A DNA stretch of 64,000 nt, taken from assembly GCA_051252005.1 (NCBI GenBank), contig JBPOEZ010000001.1:124001-188000 (forward strand), written 5' to 3'. Positions 33,430 through 42,696 of the stretch are shown here, piece by piece (positions within the stretch are counted from its first letter, which is position 1; the number at the start of each line of letters is the position of its first letter). The position numbers and the translations under genes are program-made. The notes below the pieces were generated by a model, which was not told where the DNA came from, ran no database searches, and saw nothing but the letters and a program-made list of their open reading frames with translations. This stretch comes from JACOMS01 sp051252005. GTDB lineage: Bacteria > Pseudomonadota > Alphaproteobacteria > Caulobacterales > Maricaulaceae.

Positions 33430-34008
33430 ATGACAGCGAAAATTATATTTCTTGGTATATCAGTTTTGGCGCTCGCGGCGTGTTCGACAACGCCGCCTGT
33501 TCAGAATGTGCCGTCTGAACCGATAGCCGAACGCATGGTTCCTGCGCCTGAGCCGGCAACGCCAGCCCCTGTTGCGCCTGTGACGGAAAATCTACTGCCG
33601 CGCGTGCCGCCGCCTTATACAGGGCCTCCTGCCGGTACATCAGACGAATTTAAATATCTTACAGGCGGTGATGGACGCGTTTATTTTGAATATAATCAAT
33701 ATGATCTTTCCCCTGGCGCGCGGGACTTGCTTCGCCGCCAAGCCGAATGGCTCATGCGATATCCGCAAGTGACCGCCGTTGTTGAAGGTAATGCCGACGA
33801 GCGCGGGACGCGGGAATATAATCTCGCTCTAGGCGCGCGGCGTGCGGAAAGCGTGAAATCTTTCCTTGTTAGCCTTGGCGTTACGCCAAGCCGTCTTACG
33901 ACCGTTTCCTACGGAAAAGAACGGCCGATCGATGCGCGGTCTACTGAAGATGGCTGGGCGGCAAACCGTAACGGTCATACAAACCTAATGTCCGGAACGA
34001 TTGGCTAA
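33430..34008 (+). CDS. pal: Peptidoglycan-associated lipoprotein
   Basis: A 192-residue outer-membrane lipoprotein: signal peptide with lipobox LAAC (Cys19), a Pro-rich linker (about 25-70), and an OmpA-like domain that binds meso-diaminopimelate in peptidoglycan (VEGNADERGTREYNLALGAR, then AESVKSFL). It tethers the outer membrane to the wall and works with TolB/TolA. ATG at 33430 follows GGGACGAAGG. The C-terminus (NRNGHTNLMSGTIG) is slightly unusual but the frame is intact. Confidence 0.95.
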   Translation: MTAKIIFLGISVLALAACSTTPPVQNVPSEPIAERMVPAPEPATPAPVAPVTENLLPRVPPPYTGPPAGTSDEFKYLTGGDGRVYFEYNQYDLSPGARDLLRRQAEWLMRYPQVTAVVEGNADERGTREYNLALGARRAESVKSFLVSLGVTPSRLTTVSYGKERPIDARSTEDGWAANRNGHTNLMSGTIG

Positions 34009-34114
34009 GCGGGTCACCTTTAGTGATGCGTTTTTAAGATTACAGCGGACTGACAAGATAGTACTCTGTCTTTAACCATAGACTTAAGCCTTACCCGCGA
34101 ATGTGGATATTATT

Positions 34115-35044
34115 ATGCGCGCCTATATTTTTATTCTTTTGACTCTCCTGTTGGCCATGCCTGCGCTGACAATGCCGGCGCACGCGCAAAGCAAGAAAGA
34201 GCTTGCCGCGCAAAACGTGGCCCTTACGCAGAGGCTCGCGCGGCTTGAAAATCGCATGCTTACGGGCGATCCGGCGGCAGAGCGCCTTATGCAGCGGGTC
34301 GACGCGCTTGAGGCGTCGCAGCGTACACTCACAGGCGAGGTCGAACGGCTTCGTTTTGAGCGGGATAATCTTCGCGCAGAATTATCTGCCGTGAACGAAA
34401 CTGTGATTGAACTCGAAGCTTTGTCTGCCCGTACCAAATTCCACCTCGATGCTGTCGACATGATGGGAAATCAAGGGCAAGGCCTGCCGCCATCTGGCGC
34501 CTATGGCGGCCCGCAATATCAAACCCCTCAAAACCAAGCGCAGAACGGCGGTCAATATATCTATGACGGCGCGCCGAATAACGGCCTTGCGGGGCAGCCT
34601 TCTGCTATTCCGGGGCCGCCGACCCTCACAGAAAAAACTATTCCTGTTCAGGAGAACTATCCCGGTCTTGCTCTCCTCCCCGGAGCCGGAAAAACCAAAT
34701 TAGCCGAGGGCGACTTTGCAGGGGCTCAGGTCGATTTCAAAACCTATCTGGCCGCCATGCCCGACGCGCCTGATGCGGGCGAAGTTAATTTCTGGCTCGG
34801 GGAAACATATTATGTACGCCAAGGTTATGCCGACGCGGCGGATGCTTACATCGCATCTATGCGCAAAGCGCCGAACGGTATTAAAGCCCCCGACGCGATG
34901 GTGCGCCTTGCGGCGGCTCTGCGAGGACTAGGACAAAAAGACAAAGCGTGCCAGACGCTCGATAGTTTCCCCTCGCAATATCCAAACGCGCCAGCCAGTG
35001 TTCGCGAAAAGGCACGCACTGAACTCTCCAGATCGGGTTGCTAG
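34115..35044 (+). CDS. cpoB: Tol-Pal system protein CpoB/YbgF
   Basis: A 309-residue periplasmic protein. It has a signal peptide (1-24, ending AHAQ), a trimerising coiled coil (about 30-110), a Pro/Gln/Gly-rich linker (about 115-180), and three TPR-like repeats at the C-terminus (GDFAGAQVDFKTYLAAMP, GYADAADAYIASM, KDKACQTLDSFPSQYP). It coordinates PBP1B with Tol constriction. ATG at 34115 gives a clean signal peptide; a GTG four codons upstream is possible. Confidence 0.92.
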   Translation: MRAYIFILLTLLLAMPALTMPAHAQSKKELAAQNVALTQRLARLENRMLTGDPAAERLMQRVDALEASQRTLTGEVERLRFERDNLRAELSAVNETVIELEALSARTKFHLDAVDMMGNQGQGLPPSGAYGGPQYQTPQNQAQNGGQYIYDGAPNNGLAGQPSAIPGPPTLTEKTIPVQENYPGLALLPGAGKTKLAEGDFAGAQVDFKTYLAAMPDAPDAGEVNFWLGETYYVRQGYADAADAYIASMRKAPNGIKAPDAMVRLAAALRGLGQKDKACQTLDSFPSQYPNAPASVREKARTELSRSGC

Positions 35045-35065
35045 TTATTCACTCCGGCAGATGAC

Positions 35066-36304
35066 GTGACTTTAGACCTGCCTTTTAATACCCCAGTCGC
35101 CATTGCCTTTTCCGGCGGCGGCGACAGTACGGCGCTTGTGCATAAGCTTAAAGACCGCGCGCCAAAGCCCCTTGTCCTTATCGTCGATCACGGACTGCGG
35201 GATGGGTCGAGTGCGGAAGCCTTGCAAGCGCAGTCATTCGCACAAAACTTAGGGTTAGAGGCGAGAGTTCTGACATGGACCCACAACAATCCTTCGACTG
35301 GCCTGCAGGAAAAAGCGCGTAAGGCCCGTTACGGCCTTTTAGGAGAGGCCTGCCGAGACGCGGGGATAAACTATCTCCTCACAGCCCATACCCAAGATGA
35401 CCAAGCCGAAACGCTTCTCATGCGCTATGACCGCCAGACCGACTGGCGCGGCGCGGCTGGTATCGCGGGTAAGACCTACGCCCCCGTGTGGCCGGAACTT
35501 GCGGATGTCACGATTGTCCGTCCGCTGCTTGGCGCGGCAAGAGACGCGCTTCGCGCTTATAACCGCGAGCATAACCTTACGTGGAGCGAAGATCCGAGCA
35601 ACCAAAACCCAGCCTATGCCCGCATCAGAGCGCGGCAACATCTTGGCGCCAACCCAAAACTAAGCCGCACTTTTTTGGACGCGGCGCAGTCTATTCGGGA
35701 AGGTGTCACCGCTGAGAATGCCCGCTCCCTTCAGCAGCTTAAAGATCATGTTGATGTAGAGCATGGCCTTGCTAGAGTGAACGCACCGATTGCGGCCCAT
35801 TTGCTGGGCCATGTTCTGCGCGCCGTAAGCGGAAGCGGCGGGCCGCTTGATCAGGCCAAGTTATTACGTCTCTCCGAGGCAATGCGGGACAAGAGCTTTC
35901 GCGGGGCAACACTTGGCGGGGGCAGAGTCCATAAGGGCGAGCAGGGTTTTATTATTGGCCCTGATCCAGGTATTTACGCCGGCCGTAGAAATGGCGCCGC
36001 TATCAACCGCGCAAAATTGACGGCGGGACGGTCTTTTCTCTGGCAGGGAAGGTATGAAATACGGCTCTCAAATGGGGACGGATTCGTTTATCCAGTCTGC
36101 CAAATTTATGATGTACTTGACCCGGATATGGCGCGTGCGCTGAGAACAAGTCTACGGCAATTGCCGTCTATGTTTCGTGAAACTTTCCCCGTTATCCTCA
36201 CGGATGAGGGCGACGTTTACACTGTTTTTGATGCGGAAAAACACTCAAAACTAACATTCCGCGATTTGGTGGCCCCGAGGTTGCATAGGGTGCTTGAGGT
36301 CTGA
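35066..36304 (+). CDS. tilS: tRNA(Ile)-lysidine synthase
   Basis: A 412-residue enzyme that converts C34 of the tRNA(Ile) CAU anticodon to lysidine with ATP. The PP-loop motif SGGGDSTALVHK is at 15-26, followed by TAHTQDDQAETLLMR and DPSNQN, all conserved. A C-terminal region of about 130 residues is shorter than in E. coli but normal for alphaproteobacteria. GTG at 35066 starts 21 nt after cpoB. ftsH follows. Confidence 0.94.
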   Translation: MTLDLPFNTPVAIAFSGGGDSTALVHKLKDRAPKPLVLIVDHGLRDGSSAEALQAQSFAQNLGLEARVLTWTHNNPSTGLQEKARKARYGLLGEACRDAGINYLLTAHTQDDQAETLLMRYDRQTDWRGAAGIAGKTYAPVWPELADVTIVRPLLGAARDALRAYNREHNLTWSEDPSNQNPAYARIRARQHLGANPKLSRTFLDAAQSIREGVTAENARSLQQLKDHVDVEHGLARVNAPIAAHLLGHVLRAVSGSGGPLDQAKLLRLSEAMRDKSFRGATLGGGRVHKGEQGFIIGPDPGIYAGRRNGAAINRAKLTAGRSFLWQGRYEIRLSNGDGFVYPVCQIYDVLDPDMARALRTSLRQLPSMFRETFPVILTDEGDVYTVFDAEKHSKLTFRDLVAPRLHRVLEV

Positions 36305-36370
36305 CACGATAAAAACCATAGGCTTTGACAGAAACATGTTTTCTTTCGCATGTTTTCCCGCGCAAAGCCC

Positions 36371-36400
36371 TTAACTTTGAACAGACTCTTCCTATATACT
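36371..36400 (+). promoter_or_regulatory. Possible ftsH promoter
   Basis: TTAACT (36371-36376) and TATATA (36393-36398) at 16-bp spacing, or TATACT two bases later at 18, resemble a sigma-70 promoter. It lies about 50 bp upstream of ftsH. No good heat-shock (RpoH) spacing was found. Confidence 0.4.
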
Positions 36401-36448
36401 AGGCCATACACGCCCGTTAGGGCTCCGAGAGGATGAATAGGACAACCA

Positions 36449-38353
36449 ATGAATATAAATATGCGTAATTTGGCCATTTGGGCTTTGGTTATCACCATGT
36501 TCCTCTTGATGATTTCCGTGGCGCAGAATTCACTTCAAGCCCCCGCGAATGAAGACATTAAATACTCACAATTGACTGAGCAGGTTAAATCAGGCGACAT
36601 TCAAAGCGTGGTTGTTGATCAGTCTGGGTTTGTCACTGCCGAAACAAAAGACGGCAAGACAATCACTTCGCAAGGGCCGTCAATCTCTTTGGACCGCGAA
36701 GCTTTGTTTGCAGAGAATAATGTCGAGTATGAATTCGTAAAAGAAAAAAGAACGAACCCAATACTCTCTGGCCTTCTTAACTTACTGCCGCTTGTTCTTA
36801 TCATCGGTGTGACGCTCATGTTTATGCGCTCTATGCAGGGCGGCGGACGCGGCGGCGCCATGAGTTTTGGTAAGTCGAAAGCTAAGCTTCTGACCGAGCC
36901 GGACGGCAAAGTGACGTTTGATGATGTAGCCGGTGTTGAAAGCGCGAAAGAAGACCTCAAAGAGGTTGTCGAGTTCCTCCAAGATCCAACGAAATTCACG
37001 CGCCTTGGCGCAAAAATTCCAACGGGCGCACTGCTTGTTGGCCCTCCCGGTACGGGTAAAACGCTCCTTGCGCGCGCCGTAGCCGGCGAAGCGGGCGTTC
37101 CGTTCTTTACAATCTCTGGTTCTGATTTTGTTGAAATGTTCGTCGGTGTCGGTGCATCCCGTGTTCGGGATATGTTTGCTGATGCCCGCAAGAACGCGCC
37201 GTGTATTATCTTTATTGACGAGATTGACGCTGTCGGTCGTCACCGCGGCGTTGGTACGTCTGGTGGCCACGAAGAACGCGAGCAGACACTTAACCAACTC
37301 CTTGTCGAAATGGACGGGTTTGACGGCAAAGAAGGCGTCATCATTATCGCCGCGACCAACCGTCCTGACGTTCTCGATAAAGCGCTTTTACGTCCGGGCC
37401 GTTTTGACCGCCAAATCGAAGTGCCTTATCCTGATATTCAAGGCCGCGAAAAAATCCTCAAAGTTCATATGCGCGGAAAGCCCATGGCTTCTGACGTTGA
37501 CGTTTATTACATCGCAAAAGGTACGCCTGGTTTCTCTGGTGCGGATCTTGCCAACCTCGTCAACGAAGCCGCTTTGCTTGCTGCTCGCCGAAATAAGCGC
37601 AAAATTAACATGCGCGAGTTCGAAGACGCGCGCGACAAAGTCATGATGGGCGCAGAGCGTAGAACGCTAGCTATGTCAGACGAAGAAAAAGCTATGACGG
37701 CGTATCACGAAGCTGGACATGCGATTGTCGGAATCAATATGCCCGGCTCTTTGCCGATCCATAAAGCGACGATTATCCCGCGCGGCCGCGCGCTCGGCAT
37801 GGTGCAATACCTACCAGAACGAGACCAAATTAGCCAGAGCCGCCAAGAGATGATTGCGCGTATGGCTATGGCTATGGGCGGACGTGCGGCGGAAGAAATT
37901 AAGTTCGGCTATGATAAAGTGACCTCAGGCGCGTCGTCTGACATCGAGCATGTCACGCAAATCGCTACGTCTATGGTGACGGAATGGGGTCTGTCTGATG
38001 CTATCGGCCCGATTGCTTATAAGAACACAGACCAGCAAAGCTTTCATCCTGGTATTGGGCGCGGTTCCTCTATTTCTCCTGAAACGGCTAAGCTTATCGA
38101 GAGCGAAATTAAGCGTTTTGTGACCGAAGCTCACGCGACAGCGACGTCTATTCTCAAGAAGAAGAAAAAGGATTGGGTAGCACTCTCCGAAGCGCTCCTT
38201 GAATTTGAAACGCTTTCTGGCGATGAGATTACAAATCTTCTCTCCGACGGGATTAAGCCCAAGCGTCAGGATAACTCCGGTAAGCCTGCGGTCTCCGCTG
38301 TACCGACAACGCGTAAACCAAAACCCATTGGCGATGCCCAGCCGGAAGGGTAG
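36449..38353 (+). CDS. ftsH: ATP-dependent zinc metalloprotease FtsH
   Basis: A 634-residue inner-membrane protease that degrades misfolded membrane proteins, RpoH and LpxC-type regulators. Two helices (about 7-26 and 108-127) bracket a periplasmic domain. Walker A GPPGTGKT is at 198-205, Walker B CIIFIDEID at 252-260, the pore and SRH region follow, and the zinc site HEAGH is at 420-424. The C-terminal tail (590-634) is disordered and basic. RBS GAGAGGATG upstream of the ATG. Confidence 0.97.
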   Translation: MNINMRNLAIWALVITMFLLMISVAQNSLQAPANEDIKYSQLTEQVKSGDIQSVVVDQSGFVTAETKDGKTITSQGPSISLDREALFAENNVEYEFVKEKRTNPILSGLLNLLPLVLIIGVTLMFMRSMQGGGRGGAMSFGKSKAKLLTEPDGKVTFDDVAGVESAKEDLKEVVEFLQDPTKFTRLGAKIPTGALLVGPPGTGKTLLARAVAGEAGVPFFTISGSDFVEMFVGVGASRVRDMFADARKNAPCIIFIDEIDAVGRHRGVGTSGGHEEREQTLNQLLVEMDGFDGKEGVIIIAATNRPDVLDKALLRPGRFDRQIEVPYPDIQGREKILKVHMRGKPMASDVDVYYIAKGTPGFSGADLANLVNEAALLAARRNKRKINMREFEDARDKVMMGAERRTLAMSDEEKAMTAYHEAGHAIVGINMPGSLPIHKATIIPRGRALGMVQYLPERDQISQSRQEMIARMAMAMGGRAAEEIKFGYDKVTSGASSDIEHVTQIATSMVTEWGLSDAIGPIAYKNTDQQSFHPGIGRGSSISPETAKLIESEIKRFVTEAHATATSILKKKKKDWVALSEALLEFETLSGDEITNLLSDGIKPKRQDNSGKPAVSAVPTTRKPKPIGDAQPEG

Positions 38354-38361
38354 AGCCCGTT

Positions 38362-38462
38362 TGTCATCCTGGACAAGTGTTTGCTTGCAAACGCGGAGAC
38401 CCAGGACCTCGGCGAGGCACGACACAAAGTTTCGTGATCCCGGCGCGGTGGCTGGGATGACA
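38362..38462. repeat. Dispersed palindromic repeat, copy 1
   Basis: A 101-bp element between ftsH and folP. Its ends are inverted (TGTCATCC and GGATGACA), and the 3' part GATCCCGGCGCGGTGGCTGG then GATGACA matches copy 2 at 60740-60835 with two differences. It is a non-coding repeat like the ones reported in other alphaproteobacterial genomes. Confidence 0.85.
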
Positions 38463-38470
38463 TCTATATT

Positions 38471-39283
38471 ATGACGCGTCCCCAAATCATGGGCATCCTG
38501 AATGTCACGCCGGATAGTTTTTCTGATGGCGGGCATTTTATGGAACCTGATATTGCGGTGAAAACGGCCCTGCGTTTGATCGATCAAGGCGCGGACATTA
38601 TCGACATTGGCGGCGAAAGCACGCGCCCAGGGGCAGAAGAAATTTCTATCACTGAGGAAGTGCAACGCACGATCCCCGTAATTGTTGCCCTTCGCGAGGC
38701 AGTACGCGATTTCGATGTTGAGCCGCAAATTTCTATCGACACCCGCAAACCGGACGTAGCTGAGGCGGCCATTTTGGCGGGCGCGGATATTTGGAATGAC
38801 GTTTCGGGGCTAACCTTTGACCCGCGTAGCGAGGCACTTGCGGCGGACCTCGGATGCCGCGTGATTTTGATGCACGCGCAGGGCTCGCCGGAAACCATGC
38901 AGGATAACCCCGTTTACGGCGACGCCGTATATGAGGTTAAAGACTGGCTGGCAAAACGCATTGATGCGTGTGAGTTTGCTGGTATAGACCGCAAAAATAT
39001 TACCATCGATCCGGGCATTGGGTTCGGTAAACGACTAGGCGATAATCTAGCGCTGTTTGCTCGTCTCAAAGAATTTGAAACGCTCGGCTGTCCGGTCTTA
39101 ATGGGCGCATCGCGGAAATCCTTCATAGGCCGCATAGACGGCTCCGCTGCTGATGACCGCCTAGGCGGCTCTATCGCTGCTGCACTCTGGGCCGCGCAAA
39201 ACGGCGCGTCTATCCTGCGCGTTCATGACGTGAACGAAACGGTACAAGCCGTAAGGGTGTGGGAGGCTATGCGGGGTGGTTAG
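38471..39283 (+). CDS. folP: Dihydropteroate synthase
   Basis: A 270-residue TIM-barrel enzyme that joins p-aminobenzoate to dihydropterin pyrophosphate in folate synthesis; the sulfonamide target. Signature segments MGILNVTPDSFSDGG at 9-23, GGESTRPGA at 47-55 and ASRKSFIG are intact. In many relatives glmM follows folP; here two small TM2-type genes take its place. folP overlaps the first TM2 gene by eight bases. It works in the same pathway as folE at 584. Confidence 0.96.
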   Translation: MTRPQIMGILNVTPDSFSDGGHFMEPDIAVKTALRLIDQGADIIDIGGESTRPGAEEISITEEVQRTIPVIVALREAVRDFDVEPQISIDTRKPDVAEAAILAGADIWNDVSGLTFDPRSEALAADLGCRVILMHAQGSPETMQDNPVYGDAVYEVKDWLAKRIDACEFAGIDRKNITIDPGIGFGKRLGDNLALFARLKEFETLGCPVLMGASRKSFIGRIDGSAADDRLGGSIAAALWAAQNGASILRVHDVNETVQAVRVWEAMRGG

Positions 39284-39629
39284 CCGAATTCCCGAAAGAA
39301 TATTGGCAAACCGATCGTCTTTGGGGAAGCAGCTCACCAAGGATCGGTATTATTTGCGGGCCAAGAAAAATGTCGTCTACGCCTATATTTGGTTCTTTTT
39401 TGGCGGGGCTGTCGGAGCGCACCGTTTTTATTTAGGCCGCTGGAAGTCTGGTTTGGCGCTTTTGTTTGTTATGCAAATTTTACTGCTCGTTATGTTTTCT
39501 GGCACGGGGCCGGGTGTAACGATCGTCTTTGTTTTGCTTATTCTTGCTGTCGAGCTTATATTCGTTGCTTTCCTCACAAAGTGGACGAATCAGAAAATTA
39601 AACGTGACTTAGACTTAGAGATGTTTTGA
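39276..39629 (+). CDS. TM2-domain membrane protein
   Basis: A 117-residue protein with a basic cytosolic start (1-35) and two or three helices (about 34-50, 58-78, 82-100). The AYIWFFFGGAVGAHRFYLGR segment is a TM2 domain (GxxGxHRFYLG). Function unknown; TM2 proteins are small membrane modulators of uncertain role. The GTG start lies inside folP, with GGGAGG about nine bases upstream, so it is coupled to folP. Confidence 0.78.
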   Translation: MVSRIPERILANRSSLGKQLTKDRYYLRAKKNVVYAYIWFFFGGAVGAHRFYLGRWKSGLALLFVMQILLLVMFSGTGPGVTIVFVLLILAVELIFVAFLTKWTNQKIKRDLDLEMF

Positions 39630-39709
39630 TTGGTAGGAAATATTTTCCCGTGAACGTATCTTCACTGGTTTTTGCTCTGTAAGGGTGACTTTTAGGGAGG
39701 TCGGACGAG

Positions 39710-40108
39710 ATGGGAAAGAGTAAACCGTGGGTGAACGAAGCGAAAAAAATTCTTCGTGAAAAACCTAAACGAAAGCCCTTACCTAAAAAGGCACTTCAAC
39801 ATGCTTACATGTGGCTTCTTTTTGGGGGCCTGTATTTTGGGTGTCATCGCAGGTATTTGGGGCAAGGAAAGGAAGCCAACAGGTTAGTGTTTTTGTTCCT
39901 TTTAGTGGCGGTTTTGAGTGTAATCTCACAGGAATATCATCCGCAGTGGTCCTTAAGTCTATCACCAAAAAAACGTGAATTTTTAGGACTTTTAGTCTTC
40001 ACCCCAGTTTTGTTTATCTATCTTAGAGAGTTTTTTATTATACCGCCGCTATTCAAAGATGTGAATAAGAGAATTGAGTCTTATAATACCTACTGGTTTA
40101 AAACGTGA
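39710..40108 (+). CDS. Degenerate TM2-like membrane protein
   Basis: A 132-residue protein resembling its neighbour: Lys-rich start (residues 3-30), then YMWLLFGGLYFGCHRRYLGQ, where the TM2 His-Arg-Phe-Tyr is only partly kept, followed by helices at about 58-75 and 94-114. Probably a diverged duplicate of the preceding TM2 gene. ATG follows GGGAGG. The family call is tentative. Confidence 0.6.
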   Translation: MGKSKPWVNEAKKILREKPKRKPLPKKALQHAYMWLLFGGLYFGCHRRYLGQGKEANRLVFLFLLVAVLSVISQEYHPQWSLSLSPKKREFLGLLVFTPVLFIYLREFFIIPPLFKDVNKRIESYNTYWFKT

Positions 40109-40170
40109 ATGTACACGAGCATAAGCTTGAGGTATTGCGGCGCGCATTCATTCAAAAATAGGGTTTAATC

Positions 40171-41028
40171 ATGACCGAAACAACAATCCCCCGCGTCCTC
40201 ATCATCGCCGGATCTGACTCTGGCGGCGGCGCAGGGATCCAAGCTGACATTAAGACCTGCGCGGCGTTTGGCGTTTATAGCGCTACAGCGATTACGGCTG
40301 TGACGGCGCAGAATACGCTGGGCGTTCAACGCGTTGAGGTTTTGTCGGCTGAATTGGTGCGCGCGCAGATACAGAGCGTCATGTCTGATATTGGCGCAGA
40401 TGTTATCAAAATTGGCATGCTTGGCAGCAAAGAAATTATTGACGTCGTCGCTGAGGAAATCGCCGATGTCGAAGCGCTTGTTGTGCTTGACCCTGTCATG
40501 GTGTCCACGTCTGGCAGTGCGCTGCTTGAGCCGGACGCAGTCGAAGCGCTCAAGACCAAGTTGATCCCTCTGTGTGATGTGATCACGCCCAACGTGCCGG
40601 AAGCAGAACTTCTGACGGGGATGAAAATAGAGGCCATGGAAGACCTCTCCAAAGCCGGCGAAAAGCTGCTTGAGATGGGCGCCTACGCCGCGCTCATGAA
40701 GGGCGGACATTTAAAAGGCAAAACTCTTGTCGATGTCCTCGTTAGCGAAGACGGGGCGAGCATGATGACAGGGCCGCGTATTCATTCGCGCCACACACAC
40801 GGCACAGGCTGCACGCTTGCTAGCGCTGTGGCGGCGGGCCTCGCGCAGGACACGCCTCTCGAAGCGGCGGTTATGGCAGCGCGGGATTTTGTTTTTGATG
40901 CCATCAGCACCGCGCCGAAGCTTGGCAATGGCCATGGGCCGCTTAATCACGGACTCAATACAGGCGAAGAGGCAGAGGACGAGCCGTCCCCTGATAATCC
41001 GTTCGCCGCGCTTAAGGGTATGACCTAA
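40171..41028 (+). CDS. thiD: Hydroxymethylpyrimidine (phosphate) kinase
   Basis: A 285-residue ribokinase-like enzyme that phosphorylates HMP and HMP-P in thiamine synthesis. The N-terminus IAGSDSGGGAGIQADIKT (11-28) and the C-terminal GTGCTLASAVAAGLA anion-hole motif are intact. A short acidic tail ends the protein. No TPP riboswitch was seen in the 62-bp gap upstream. Its stop abuts the stop of the convergent amidohydrolase with no intervening base. Confidence 0.94.
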   Translation: MTETTIPRVLIIAGSDSGGGAGIQADIKTCAAFGVYSATAITAVTAQNTLGVQRVEVLSAELVRAQIQSVMSDIGADVIKIGMLGSKEIIDVVAEEIADVEALVVLDPVMVSTSGSALLEPDAVEALKTKLIPLCDVITPNVPEAELLTGMKIEAMEDLSKAGEKLLEMGAYAALMKGGHLKGKTLVDVLVSEDGASMMTGPRIHSRHTHGTGCTLASAVAAGLAQDTPLEAAVMAARDFVFDAISTAPKLGNGHGPLNHGLNTGEEAEDEPSPDNPFAALKGMT

Positions 41029-42693
41029 TTAATTAAGCTTCTTACCCGCGACCCATGTTCCCGTGACTTTAATGTCCTTGAGGTTTGCCGGAGCGGTCTC
41101 AAGCGGGTTTTGATTGAGCGTAATGAAATCCGCCCACTTGCCGGGCGTGAGGCTTCCGAGCTTGTCTTCTTGGAATGCGCCGTAAGCATTTTCAATCGTC
41201 ATAGCCTTGAGGGCTTCCTCGGTTGAGAGGGCTTGGTCCGCGTACCATCCGCCTTTGGGCGTGCCGTCGAGGCGCTGCCGCGTGACAGAGAAATAGAGCG
41301 TTTCCATCGGTGTCCACGGCTCACCGGGGAGGTCGGAGTTCATCATTAGGCGTCCGCCTGCGCCGAGGATTCTTTGCCACGCATAGGCATGTTTGATCCG
41401 CTCAGGGCCAACACGATCTTCGGCCCACGCGCTATCACCGACAGCGTGTGAGGACTCAACTGAGGAGAGCACGCCGAGCTTGGCGACGCGGCCGTAATAA
41501 TCCGGCAAGACGACCTGCGCATGTTCAACACGCCAACGGTGATCTTGGCCAGGATAGGGGGCTAGCGCGGTCTCGTAAGCGTTCAGAACACGGTCATTGC
41601 CTTCGTCGCCAATGGCATGAACCGCCATTTGAAATTTGTGTTTGGCCGCATCTGCGCCGAGCTCGCCGACGCGTTGCGGGGTTATGCGTTCAGCGGGACT
41701 GGCGGCGTCAGGAACATCAGAATAGGGCTCACGCATAAGCGCTGTGCGGGAGCCTAGCGAGCCGTCATAATAGACTTTGATACTACGAATATCGAGCCAG
41801 TCTTTCGGGTCATCCAAGATGCCGCGCGTGAACCACCCATCCATGAGCGCTTTGTCATTACCGTTTAGTAGGCCGTAAACGCGTATGGGAAGTTTCTTAT
41901 GTTTGGCAAGGTTTTGAAACGCCTCTACGTCTTGTCCGGTCATTCCGGCTTCGTGGACGGAGGTCACGCCTTGCTTCATCATTGTCTCTAGGCCAGCGAC
42001 AATTGCGTCTTCGATCTGTGCGTTGCTGATGGGCGGGATGTGCGTGTTGACGAGCTCTTGCGCGCTGACGAGCATCACACCGGTCGGTTCTCCGTTTTCG
42101 CGGCGCAGGATTTTTCCGTTTAAGGCTTCGGGGGAGTTTTCATCTATGTTGGCAATTTTAAGCGCCGCGCCATTATAAAACCCGCCAAATCCGTGAAGGC
42201 TTTCAAGGGCAACAGGGTTGTTGGGGAAGGCGGCGTCCAGTTTGGCGCGGTCAGGATTGCCGACACTCGCGAAATAACCTTCATCCCAGCCTTGCCCGAT
42301 CAGCCAAACGCCCGCTTCTGGATTGGGGTAACGCGCAGTCATGCGTTCAACAATATCATCAATGTTTTTAACGCCGACAAGATCGGCCTTAAGTTTGTCC
42401 ATGCCGAGTTCGCGGATATGAACATGGCTGTCGATAATGCCGGGCAGGATCGTCTGCCCCTTCATATCAAGGGCGTTCGCGCCGGTATAACGGGAGGCGA
42501 AATCAGCGGCCTTGCCGACGGCTAAAATCGTATTGCCTTCGACAACAAGCGTGTCGGCGGTGGGGGCAGCCGGATCCATAGTGATGATGTCGGCATTATA
42601 ATAAACGGTGACATTAGAAGGTTCTTGCGGTGAAAGACAGCCCGCCAAAAGCGCAGCAACCGAAAGTAGGGAAATGGATCCGAGAAATTTCAT
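41029..42693 (-). CDS. Amidohydrolase-family lipoprotein (YtcJ-like)
   Basis: A 554-residue protein with signal peptide and lipobox LLAGC (Cys19), followed by a metal-dependent TIM-barrel amidohydrolase of the YtcJ type (DSHVHIRELGMDKLKAD at about 88-104, later HAIGDEGNDRVLNAYE and the C-terminal TPGKWADFITL). Members hydrolyse amides or act on unknown small molecules; lipidation places it in the envelope. It is the last gene of the gcv operon, 3 nt after gcvPB, although its link to glycine is unclear. Confidence 0.85.
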   Translation of the reverse strand: MKFLGSISLLSVAALLAGCLSPQEPSNVTVYYNADIITMDPAAPTADTLVVEGNTILAVGKAADFASRYTGANALDMKGQTILPGIIDSHVHIRELGMDKLKADLVGVKNIDDIVERMTARYPNPEAGVWLIGQGWDEGYFASVGNPDRAKLDAAFPNNPVALESLHGFGGFYNGAALKIANIDENSPEALNGKILRRENGEPTGVMLVSAQELVNTHIPPISNAQIEDAIVAGLETMMKQGVTSVHEAGMTGQDVEAFQNLAKHKKLPIRVYGLLNGNDKALMDGWFTRGILDDPKDWLDIRSIKVYYDGSLGSRTALMREPYSDVPDAASPAERITPQRVGELGADAAKHKFQMAVHAIGDEGNDRVLNAYETALAPYPGQDHRWRVEHAQVVLPDYYGRVAKLGVLSSVESSHAVGDSAWAEDRVGPERIKHAYAWQRILGAGGRLMMNSDLPGEPWTPMETLYFSVTRQRLDGTPKGGWYADQALSTEEALKAMTIENAYGAFQEDKLGSLTPGKWADFITLNQNPLETAPANLKDIKVTGTWVAGKKLN

Positions 42694-42696
42694 AAT

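Noticed and set aside
36371..36400. Heat-shock (RpoH) promoter for ftsH
   Set aside because: The -35/-10 spacing of the best CTTG-like match is too short; only a sigma-70-like call is kept.
37925..38728. Minus-strand frame of 267 codons across ftsH, the repeat and folP
   Set aside because: It crosses two well-supported genes and a non-coding repeat, and has no motif.
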